A stretch of 38,237 nucleotides of DNA from Planctomycetota bacterium. GTDB lineage: Bacteria; Planctomycetota; UBA1135; UBA2386. The notes under the pieces were generated by a model that was not told where the DNA came from, searched no databases, and saw only the letters and a program-made list of their open reading frames with translations. The translations under genes and the position numbers were made by a program. Each line of letters opens with the position of its first letter. Position 1 is the stretch's first letter. The stretch covers positions 1 to 38,237 of the forward strand of contig JAHBXX010000044.1 in assembly GCA_019636245.1 (NCBI GenBank). The letters run 5' to 3'. Shown here one piece after another: positions 32,322 through 38,237 of the stretch.

Positions 32322-32888
32322 ATGGCGAGGTGGGCACTGTTCGCGGCGCACCGCTACGTGCAGGGCGGCGTCGGCGCGCCGCGCCAGTTCGGGCCGGACG
32401 GGCGGGCGTTGCAGCGGCCGTGGCGCACGACTGCGCCCGAGGTCGCCGCGCGGGCCGTCGCGGCGCGCGCCACGCGCCGACAACCGCTCGGGCCGCGCCT
32501 CGTGGGCGCGTTGCTGCTCGGGGTGGCGGGGTGGGCGGCGCTGCATCCTGTCGGTCCGGTGCCACGGCATGTTGCAGCCTGCGCGGCGGCTCGGCCAGGG
32601 GCTGCCCTGCCGCGCCTGCAGACGGTGGCCCCGGCCGGCCTGCTCACGGCGCCGCCGGCGGAGTTCCGCTGGCAGCACGATGGCGCGGTGGCGCCCTGTA
32701 CCGTCGTGCTGTGCGCGGCCGACTACGTGCCGCTCGCGCGCGGCGATGCCACCGAGGTCGGCACGCTGGCTGTGCCGGCTGCGTTTGCGGCCCACCTCGC
32801 GGCGGCCGGCACGTTCCACTGGTACGTCGAGTCGGCCGCGGCCGGCGCCGTCGTGCGCAGCGGCCTGGAGAGCTTCACGATCCGCTGA
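32322..32888 (+). CDS. Small membrane-anchored protein of unknown function
   Basis: 188 residues. Residues 1-55 are basic and Trp/Arg-rich. A single membrane segment (GPRLVGALLLGVAGWAAL) at about 55-75 is followed by an extracytoplasmic beta domain (PPAEFRWQHDGAVAPCTVVL, GTLAVPAAFAAHLAAAGTFH) ending LESFTIR, which reads like an isolated fibronectin-type fold. That topology resembles FecR-like or anti-sigma membrane proteins, but no family signature is visible. Its start is only 6 nt from the divergent metalloprotease start. Confidence 0.6.
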   Translation: MARWALFAAHRYVQGGVGAPRQFGPDGRALQRPWRTTAPEVAARAVAARATRRQPLGPRLVGALLLGVAGWAALHPVGPVPRHVAACAAARPGAALPRLQTVAPAGLLTAPPAEFRWQHDGAVAPCTVVLCAADYVPLARGDATEVGTLAVPAAFAAHLAAAGTFHWYVESAAAGAVVRSGLESFTIR

Positions 32889-32925
32889 CGGGGAACGGCC
32901 GTTGGCACCGCCCCGAGCCGCCCGC

Positions 32926-32949
32926 GAGTTGTCCTAACTCAACTTGCAA
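32926..32949 (+). promoter_or_regulatory. A+T-rich element upstream of the kinase gene
   Basis: A short inverted repeat GAGTT-n5-AACTC (32926-32940) is followed by ACTTGCAA, which repeats the core of the palindrome at 10442. The 130 nt before the kinase gene are the most A+T-rich gap in this half of the window. A shared regulator is possible but unproven; no sigma-70-type -35/-10 pair was convincing. Confidence 0.3.
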
Positions 32950-33019
32950 AAAGGGGATACCGAAAAGGCCTGCGCGGGGAGCACGCCTCTCCCCGCCACG
33001 CAACCGGGATACACAGCGG

Positions 33020-33949
33020 ATGATGAAACTCGCCGTCGGGGAGTTGGTGCAGGGCTACCGGATCACTCGGTTCCTGGGGCGCGGGGGCTTCGCCTCCGTG
33101 TTCCTCGCCCAGCACGAGGAAACGGGCAACAAGGTGGCGCTGAAGGTCGGCGCCGCGGCCGGCGGCGGCCGCCAGGTGACGCGGCTGCTGGAGGTCACCG
33201 CGCGCCGCACGCCCGAAGGCATCAGCCCCGACGAACTGCCGGCCGAGGCCGTGTTCTTCGAGCCGCGCGGCGTGCGCATCGACCTGTTCGACGAGCGCGA
33301 GGTGCAGGCGATGCTGCGCGCCGAGGGCGACCTGCTGGCCGGCTGCCAGCACGAGAACGTGGTCGCCGTGCACGACCGGCTGGTCGTCGACGGCAACCCG
33401 GTGCTGGTGCTCGAATACGTGCGCGGCAAGACGCTGCGCGAGAAGATCCGCAGCCTCGAGGGCATCCACCTGAACTGGTTCCTCGCCGTGGTGCGCGCCC
33501 TGCTGGCGACGAAGGCGGCCGGCACGCTCGACTACCACGGCGACCTGAAGCCGGAGAACCTGATCGTCAAGCCCAGCGGCAAGGTGGTCGTGCTCGATCC
33601 GGCGATGCGGCGGTCCGGCGGCGGCGTCGTCACCACGACGCCGCACTACAACCCGCTGCTCCTGTGCGACAGCAAGGCCGACGTGATGGCGATCGGCATC
33701 ATGATCTACGAGATCCTGACCGGCACGCTGCCGTTCGACGAGGTGCCGTGGGAGTTCGCCGGCCGCCAGGTCGGCGGCGAGACGCAGCGGCTGTCGCTGA
33801 GCTACTTCTTCAGCTACAGCCCGCCGCACGTGCTGAACCCGAAGACGCCCGAGGAACTCGAGCGCATCGTCTACCGCTGCATCACCGTGGCGGACTACGG
33901 CCTGCCCGAGCTGAAGGCCGACCTCGAGGCGTTCATCAGCAAGGCCTGA
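33020..33949 (+). CDS. Atypical serine/threonine protein kinase
   Basis: 309 residues, no membrane segment. Gly-loop GRGGFASVF (20-28), ATP-binding Lys42 in VALKV, and an insert of about 50 residues before the alpha-C region (REVQAMLRAEGDLL). The catalytic loop is YHGDLKPENLIV (Asp175, Lys177) with Gly in place of the usual Arg. The metal site VVLDPAMRRSGG has Asp193 but Pro-Ala where Phe-Gly is normal. Later helices such as DVMAIGIMIYEILTGTLPFD are kinase-typical. It is probably active or weakly active, since Lys42, Asp175 and Asp193 are all present. The first of two consecutive ATGs is used. Confidence 0.85.
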   Translation: MMKLAVGELVQGYRITRFLGRGGFASVFLAQHEETGNKVALKVGAAAGGGRQVTRLLEVTARRTPEGISPDELPAEAVFFEPRGVRIDLFDEREVQAMLRAEGDLLAGCQHENVVAVHDRLVVDGNPVLVLEYVRGKTLREKIRSLEGIHLNWFLAVVRALLATKAAGTLDYHGDLKPENLIVKPSGKVVVLDPAMRRSGGGVVTTTPHYNPLLLCDSKADVMAIGIMIYEILTGTLPFDEVPWEFAGRQVGGETQRLSLSYFFSYSPPHVLNPKTPEELERIVYRCITVADYGLPELKADLEAFISKA

Positions 33950-33966
33950 GCCGGAAGCCGCGGCGT

Positions 33967-34665
33967 TCAGACGCGACCGGCAGGCAGGTCTCGGCCGCCG
34001 AGGCGGCCGGCGGCGAGCGTCGATCCGGCCAGCGCGATCGCGAGGCCGATGCCGTTGGCGACCAGGTCGCGGCCGCTCCACGCCGACGCCGACAGGAAGA
34101 ACGCCACCAGGTGCACGGCCGTGCCGAGCACGGCCGGGTGCACGCGTTCCGGGCCGAACCGCTGCCAGCCGAGGCCTGCCAGGAGCGTCGCCAGCGCGAC
34201 GCGCCACGGCGTGGCCGGCTGCCAGCCGAGCAGGGCGATGTGCACCGCCGCGACCGGCACGAACACGGCGAGCCCGGCCAGCAGCGGCCCGCCGATGCTG
34301 GCCAGCGCACTCGCCGCCGGCGCGGCGACGACGAACTGCGGCGGAGCCGGTGCCGGTTCGGCGGGCTGGGGCGGGACCACGGCCTGCTGCCAGTCGAGCC
34401 TGGCCCCGGCCGGGGACTCCTTGTCCGCCGGCCTGGCGGTGGCGGCGCGCTGCTGCAGCTCCTGCAGCCGGCGCTCGGCGTAGCTGGCGCGGCTCGGCGC
34501 CGCCGTGGCGAGCTGCTGCCGGATCGCCTCCAGCTTGGGGTCGACGAACCCCGCGTCGCCTTCGCGCCAGGGGCCATCCTGCCCCGCCCGCTCGATCGAC
34601 TCGCGCAGCGCGTCGTCGTCGAACTCGTCGGTGATGTCGCCAGGGGGTGCCATCGCCGCTGGCAT
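33967..34665 (-). CDS. Membrane protein with four C-terminal helices
   Basis: 232 residues. The acidic, Pro/Ala-rich cytoplasmic N-terminal half (DITDEFDDDALRESIERAGQ, PKLEAIRQQLATAAPSRASY) is followed by four hydrophobic helices: GPLLAGLAVFVPVAAVHIAL, WRVALATLLAGLGW, AVLGTAVHLVAFFLSA and LVANGIGLAIALAGSTLAAG. No family is recognised. It converges with the kinase gene (17-nt gap). The start may instead be the Met four codons inside (34653). Confidence 0.65.
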   Translation of the reverse strand: MPAAMAPPGDITDEFDDDALRESIERAGQDGPWREGDAGFVDPKLEAIRQQLATAAPSRASYAERRLQELQQRAATARPADKESPAGARLDWQQAVVPPQPAEPAPAPPQFVVAAPAASALASIGGPLLAGLAVFVPVAAVHIALLGWQPATPWRVALATLLAGLGWQRFGPERVHPAVLGTAVHLVAFFLSASAWSGRDLVANGIGLAIALAGSTLAAGRLGGRDLPAGRV

Positions 34666-34757
34666 CGGCAGTTCGGCCGGCGCCAGTTGAGTCCGCCGCC
34701 GCCCCGCCGGGCCTGGCGACGCTGTGGACAACCGCGTCGGGGTGGGGAAGATGCCCG

Positions 34758-34777
34758 GCCTTCGGTCGTCCGAAGGC
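34758..34777. repeat. Inverted repeat in divergent promoter region
   Basis: GCCTTCGG-TCGT-CCGAAGGC, an 8-bp perfect stem with a 4-nt loop, between the divergent four-helix membrane protein and the TPR-like lipoprotein. It may be an operator or an early hairpin; nothing in the sequence decides. Confidence 0.35.
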
Positions 34778-34824
34778 GCCGGCCGTGGTGGCCGTCGCCC
34801 GCCCTGGCCGCCGCCCGACTCCCG

Positions 34825-36105
34825 ATGTCCACCTCCCGCCTGCTCCTCTGCGCCCTGTTGTCGCTTCCGGCCTGCGGCGTGCACTCGGCGGTCCAGCAGA
34901 GCCAGCGCTACACCAGCCTCGGCGAATACCGTCGGGCCTTCGAGGTGCTCGACGCGGCGCGGGCCGAGATGCTGCTCGCCGGCGACACGCCGCCGGCGGA
35001 GTTCGAGGCCGCCTTCCAGGCGGCGCAGAAGCGGCACCTGCTCGAACGCGCCCGCTGGCGCATCTTCAGCGATCGCGAGGACGCGGCCCTGGCCGACCTC
35101 GCCGCGCTGCTCGAACTGGAGCCCGAGCACGCCGAGGCGGCGCAGCTGCGCGACCGCGCGATCTACAAGAAGGCGGTCAAGGCGGTGCAGGAGGGCGACG
35201 AGTTCCTGCTGCGCAAGGACCTGCAGGGGGCGCTGGCCGCCTACCTGCGCGCCGAGGCGCTGCTGCCAGGTTTCGAGCCGGCGGTCGACGGCTCCGAGCG
35301 GGTGCGGGTGTCGCTGGCCGGGCTCACGGCCCGCGCCCAGAGCCAGTTCCTCGAGGCGGTGCGCAAGCTGCCGGAGTTCCGGTTCGTCGAGGTGCGCTGG
35401 CACTCGGAGATCGCGCTGGCCAACGAGCCCGACCGCGCCGACGCCGAGAAGCTGCGGCAGCGGGCCCGGATCGAGATCGCGGCCAAGGCGCTGCAGCGCG
35501 GGCGCGAGTGCCTGGCGAAGGACCACTTCGGCGCGGCGCTGGTCGAGTTCCGCAACGCCCGGAAGCTCGATCCGTCGCTGCCCGGCATCGACGAGCAGAT
35601 CGCGCAGGTCGAGCGCGAACTCGACGCCGGAGTGCGCATGGAGAAGGCCCAGGTGGCGATGCGCAGCGGCCGGTTCGACCTCGCGCGCGAGCACCTGGGC
35701 AAGGCGTTCGAGGAGTCGACGATGTCGCGCGGCGAGATCAGCGAGCTGATGCTGCAGACACGGCGGCGCGAGGGCGAGGCGCGCTACCAGGCGGCGCGCG
35801 ACCTGGAGATCCTCGGCCGCAAGAGCGAGGCGCTGGCGGCGTTCGAGGCGCTGGTCAAGGAGTGGCCCGAAGGCGTCGGCGACGAGAAGGCGCGCGTCGA
35901 CGGGCTGCGGCTCGACGTCGAGAGCGCGGCCCGGGAATGGGCGGCGGCCGAGGCCGCGGAGCAGGCCGGCGACGCCGCGGCGGCGCTGCTGCACTACGAG
36001 GCGGCGATGCAGTTCTACGCCGGCTGGCGCGACGGCGCGGCGCGCATCGAGCGGCTGAAGGCGGCGATCCAGGCCGGCGGCGACGGCGACGCGGGATGGC
36101 GGTAG
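34825..36105 (+). CDS. TPR-like lipoprotein
   Basis: 426 residues. Signal LLLCALLSLPACGVHS with a lipobox Cys at residue 14. The rest is almost entirely helical and reads as tandem TPR-like repeats: YTSLGEYRRAFEVLDAARAE, ALADLAALLELEPEHAEAAQ, KDLQGALAAYLRAEALLPGF, DHFGAALVEFRNARKLDPSL, GRKSEALAAFEALVKEWPEG. It is probably anchored in the envelope as a protein-interaction scaffold. The next gene, an NtrY-like kinase, begins 45 nt later on the same strand, so co-transcription is likely. Confidence 0.8.
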   Translation: MSTSRLLLCALLSLPACGVHSAVQQSQRYTSLGEYRRAFEVLDAARAEMLLAGDTPPAEFEAAFQAAQKRHLLERARWRIFSDREDAALADLAALLELEPEHAEAAQLRDRAIYKKAVKAVQEGDEFLLRKDLQGALAAYLRAEALLPGFEPAVDGSERVRVSLAGLTARAQSQFLEAVRKLPEFRFVEVRWHSEIALANEPDRADAEKLRQRARIEIAAKALQRGRECLAKDHFGAALVEFRNARKLDPSLPGIDEQIAQVERELDAGVRMEKAQVAMRSGRFDLAREHLGKAFEESTMSRGEISELMLQTRRREGEARYQAARDLEILGRKSEALAAFEALVKEWPEGVGDEKARVDGLRLDVESAAREWAAAEAAEQAGDAAAALLHYEAAMQFYAGWRDGAARIERLKAAIQAGGDGDAGWR

Positions 36106-36150
36106 GGCGCGACCGCGCGACGGCCGGGCCCGCGCCGGCATAATCGCCGC

Positions 36151-38007
36151 GTGCGCAGGATCTCGCTGGCCAGCCGGTTCGTGATCACCCTGGTGGTCAC
36201 CGCGGTGCTGCCGCTGTTGCTCTACGGCTGGTTCTCGCTGCGCAGCATGCGCGAGCAGATCGACGAGCAGGTCGTGCGCGTGTTCCTGCCCCAGCTCGCC
36301 GCCGACCACGCCCAGAAGATCGACGCCCAGCTGCAGCGCGTCGACCAGGCCTGCGCGATCGTGCGCGAGATCGCCCGGCGCGCGCTCGACAGTGCGGCGG
36401 AGATGGCCGCGTTCGAGGAGCAGGTCGAACTCGTGCCCGACCTGCTCGACAACTACCTCGACCTGCTGCTGCTCGCCGACCCCATGGGCGAGGTCGCCTA
36501 CTGGCAGGACGGCCAGCGCCTGGATCCGAATGCGCACGGCCGCCGGGAGGCCCTGATCCCGGCTTCGGTCGCCGACACCGACTGGTTCCAGGCCGTGCAG
36601 CGCGAGCGCGGCGTGCACTTCCTGCCGTGGGGGCGTTCGCCCTACCTGCACCGCGGCCTCGACCACCGGTCGATGGATCCGGGCAGCCACCACCTCGGCC
36701 TCGCGGTCGATGTGCCGCGGCCCGAGGGGCCGCCGGGCGTGCTGTTCGCCCTGCTGCGCTGGAGCGAGGTGCAGCTGGTGCTCGACCAGGCGCGCGAAGT
36801 GCTGGCGGCGCGCGCCCACCTGCCGTCCGCGCAGGTGCTGCTGGCCAGCCGCGCCGGCACCGTGCTCGCGCACACCGACCGCTCGCACTACGGGCTGCCG
36901 CTGGACCCGCCCGACCTCGCCGGGCTGGTGGCGTCGGCGCCGGCGATGGGGCGCGGCGCCTTCCACGCCGGCGGCGGCGCGCCGTGGCGCGTCGGCTTCG
37001 CGCCGTGCGGACTGCGCGGCGCCCGCGACTTCGTCGTCGCCGTCGTCGTGCCCGAGGCGGAGCTGTTCGCCGCCAGCGACGCCTTCGAGCAGGTGCTGCT
37101 GCTGGCGATCCTGGTCACGCTGATGGTGCTCGTCGTGTGGTCGCTGGTCGCCTCGCGCGCGATCGTCGCACCGGTGCGCGCCCTGGTCGCGGCGACGCGG
37201 CGGGTCGCCACCGGCGACCTCGCGGTGGCGGTGCCGGCGCGCGGCGGCCCCGAACTCGGCGAACTCGCCGGCGCGTTCAACCAGATGGCCAGCGAACTGG
37301 CCCAGGGCCGCGAACGCCTGGTCGCGCTCAAGCGCGAGGAGGCATGGGCGGAGATGGCGCGCCAGGTCGCGCACGAGGTGAAGAACCCGCTGCAGCCGAT
37401 GCGCATGGCGGCGGAGCTGCTGCAGCGCGCGCGCGCCGACGGCGATCCCCGCGCCGCGGCCGTCGCCGACCGCCTCGCCCGCACGGTGCTCGAGCAGACC
37501 CAGGCCCTCGACCGCATCGCCGGCGACTTCCGCGCCTTCGCCGGCATCGCCCCGGCGCAGCGCCTGCCGGTCGGTCTCGACGACTGGCTGCGCGAGGTGC
37601 AGGAACAATGCGCCGGCCTGTTCGCCGGCAAGCCGCTGCGGCTGCGGCTGGAGCCGGGGGCCGGCGGCGCGCAGGTGCGGGTGGACGCGCGCGCGTTCGA
37701 CCGTGTGTTCGTCAACCTGCTGCAGAACGCGCTCGAGGCCGCGCCCGCCGGCGTCGACGTCGTGCTGCGGTCGGCGGTGGCAGGCGACCGGGCGCGCATC
37801 GAGGTCGCCGACGACGGACCGGGCGTGCCGGAGTCGGTGCGGGCGCGGCTGTTCGAGCCCTACTTCACCACCAAGTCGTCGGGCACCGGCCTCGGGCTGG
37901 CGATCTGCCGGCGCCTGGTCGAGGCGCACGGCGGCACCATCCGGCTGGCGGCTTCGGCGCCGGGCGCGACGGTGTTCGCGATCGAACTGCCGCTCGGCGC
38001 AGGCTGA
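36151..38007 (+). CDS. NtrY-like membrane sensor histidine kinase
   Basis: 618 residues from GTG. First helix FVITLVVTAVLPLLLYGWF, then a periplasmic dCache-like sensor (about residues 35-310) ending at the second helix, LLLAILVTLMVLVVWSLV. A HAMP segment follows (RRVATGDLAVAVPARGG), then an NtrY-type H-box EMARQVAHEVKNPLQPMRMA with His408. Downstream lie the N-box FVNLLQNALEAAP, G1 DDGPGVP, FEPYFTTKSSGTGLGLAICR as F and G2 boxes, and an intact HATPase end. It should autophosphorylate in response to an extracytoplasmic signal. No response regulator lies inside the window; one may follow beyond its edge. Confidence 0.9.
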   Translation: MRRISLASRFVITLVVTAVLPLLLYGWFSLRSMREQIDEQVVRVFLPQLAADHAQKIDAQLQRVDQACAIVREIARRALDSAAEMAAFEEQVELVPDLLDNYLDLLLLADPMGEVAYWQDGQRLDPNAHGRREALIPASVADTDWFQAVQRERGVHFLPWGRSPYLHRGLDHRSMDPGSHHLGLAVDVPRPEGPPGVLFALLRWSEVQLVLDQAREVLAARAHLPSAQVLLASRAGTVLAHTDRSHYGLPLDPPDLAGLVASAPAMGRGAFHAGGGAPWRVGFAPCGLRGARDFVVAVVVPEAELFAASDAFEQVLLLAILVTLMVLVVWSLVASRAIVAPVRALVAATRRVATGDLAVAVPARGGPELGELAGAFNQMASELAQGRERLVALKREEAWAEMARQVAHEVKNPLQPMRMAAELLQRARADGDPRAAAVADRLARTVLEQTQALDRIAGDFRAFAGIAPAQRLPVGLDDWLREVQEQCAGLFAGKPLRLRLEPGAGGAQVRVDARAFDRVFVNLLQNALEAAPAGVDVVLRSAVAGDRARIEVADDGPGVPESVRARLFEPYFTTKSSGTGLGLAICRRLVEAHGGTIRLAASAPGATVFAIELPLGAG

Positions 38008-38050
38008 CAGCGGACCGCATCCCGGCGACGATGGGGGGCGAACGCCGACA

Positions 38051-38062
38051 GGGGACGTCCCC
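38051..38062. repeat. 12-bp palindrome before the last gene
   Basis: GGGGACGTCCCC, in the 111-nt gap between the sensor kinase and the last gene. It could be an operator for that gene or part of a hairpin terminator; no T-run is present. Confidence 0.3.
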
Positions 38063-38082
38063 GGCCGTCCACCTGCCGCCAA

Positions 38083-38109
38083 CTCCGCCCGCTCCGCCCG
38101 CTCCGCCGC
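38083..38109 (+). repeat. Three tandem 9-bp repeats
   Basis: CTCCGCCCG, CTCCGCCCG and CTCCGCCGC lie directly upstream of the last start codon (38119). In such G+C-rich DNA this may simply be slippage-prone low complexity. Confidence 0.4.
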
Positions 38110-38118
38110 CGCCCGCCC

Positions 38119-38237
38119 ATGCCGCATCGCGCCACCGCCGCCATCGTCCTGCTGTTCGCCCTGCTCGCGGGCCTGTTCTGGTGGTTCGGCCGCGGCGACG
38201 ACGTGCCGCCGGGGCCGCCGCCGACCGCGGGCGCGGG
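38119..38237 (+). CDS. Start of a membrane-anchored protein (3' end outside window)
   Basis: 39 codons visible. One N-terminal hydrophobic helix (ATAAIVLLFALLAGLFWWFG) is followed by RGDDVPPGPPPTAGA, a Pro/Gly linker, so it is probably a single-pass protein with an exported domain. It follows the sensor kinase by 111 nt on the same strand. Nothing more can be said from this fragment. Confidence 0.55.
   Translation, partial: MPHRATAAIVLLFALLAGLFWWFGRGDDVPPGPPPTAGA

Noticed and set aside
33967..38127. Open frame of nearly 1,400 codons on the minus strand opposite the kinase, TPR-like lipoprotein and sensor kinase
   Set aside because: It is an antisense shadow: G+C-rich codons rarely give stops in this frame, composition is Arg/Gln/His/Ala-rich, and it covers several convincing plus-strand genes. 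Only its first-described part at 33967-34665 is a real gene.

Overview
The window is very G+C-rich (roughly 70% or more by eye) apart from its first ~3.5 kb, which is visibly poorer in G+C. No rRNA, tRNA, CRISPR array or insertion sequence was recognised. Many products carry lipoprotein or Sec signals that end in Ala-x-Ala-Gln or Ala-Cys. Shine-Dalgarno sequences are weak or absent, GTG starts are common, and genes are often coupled by 4-nt ATGA/GTGA overlaps. With the alginate-export-like porin, a DUF3332 lipoprotein, a regulatory Ser/Thr kinase, an NtrY-like kinase and a stand-alone TIGR00300/ornithine-cyclodeaminase-type protein, this suggests a diderm environmental bacterium, possibly Planctomycetota. 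No phylogenetic marker settles that.

Region 1 (1-3485, + strand) is an accessory island. It looks like the distal end of a polymorphic-toxin locus: the 3' end of a large toxin gene with a colicin-D-like tip, followed by a train of small toxin-tip and immunity-like genes. Four toxin/immunity-like pairs can be read. Three overlap by ATGA and one is separated by a single base. A 13-nt sequence, GCCGCAARGGGGG, occurs in the reading frame just before three successive toxin tips. It looks like a junction at which tips are exchanged or parked. This is the most interesting part of the window.

Region 2 (3602-12653) holds a minus-strand glcD-glcE-glcF glycolate oxidase operon. A divergent gene of unknown function follows, then a metallophosphoesterase/lipoprotein pair, a DUF3332 lipoprotein and an alginate-export-type outer-membrane barrel. 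The last two are divergent and share a promoter region with an 18-bp perfect palindrome.

Region 3 (12750-21925, + strand) is a compact run. A cyclodeaminase-like protein, cofactor-independent phosphoglycerate mutase, an exported M28 peptidase, a large carboxypeptidase-regulatory-like lipoprotein and a lipoprotein with two retropepsin-like domains all overlap end to end. After two short gaps come a CBS-pair protein and a histidine-kinase-like protein without ATP-binding boxes.

Region 4 (21895-26593, - strand) is a MoxR / DUF58 / transglutaminase operon plus a small exported protein. The transglutaminase gene runs 31 nt into the convergent kinase-like gene.

Region 5 (26711-38237) contains the TIGR00300 protein, an exported unknown, a truncated VapC/PIN remnant, and a zinc-metalloprotease-like lipoprotein paired with an exported repeat-like protein. 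It continues with an atypical protein kinase, a four-helix membrane protein, a TPR-like lipoprotein, an NtrY-like sensor kinase, and the start of one more membrane protein at the window edge.
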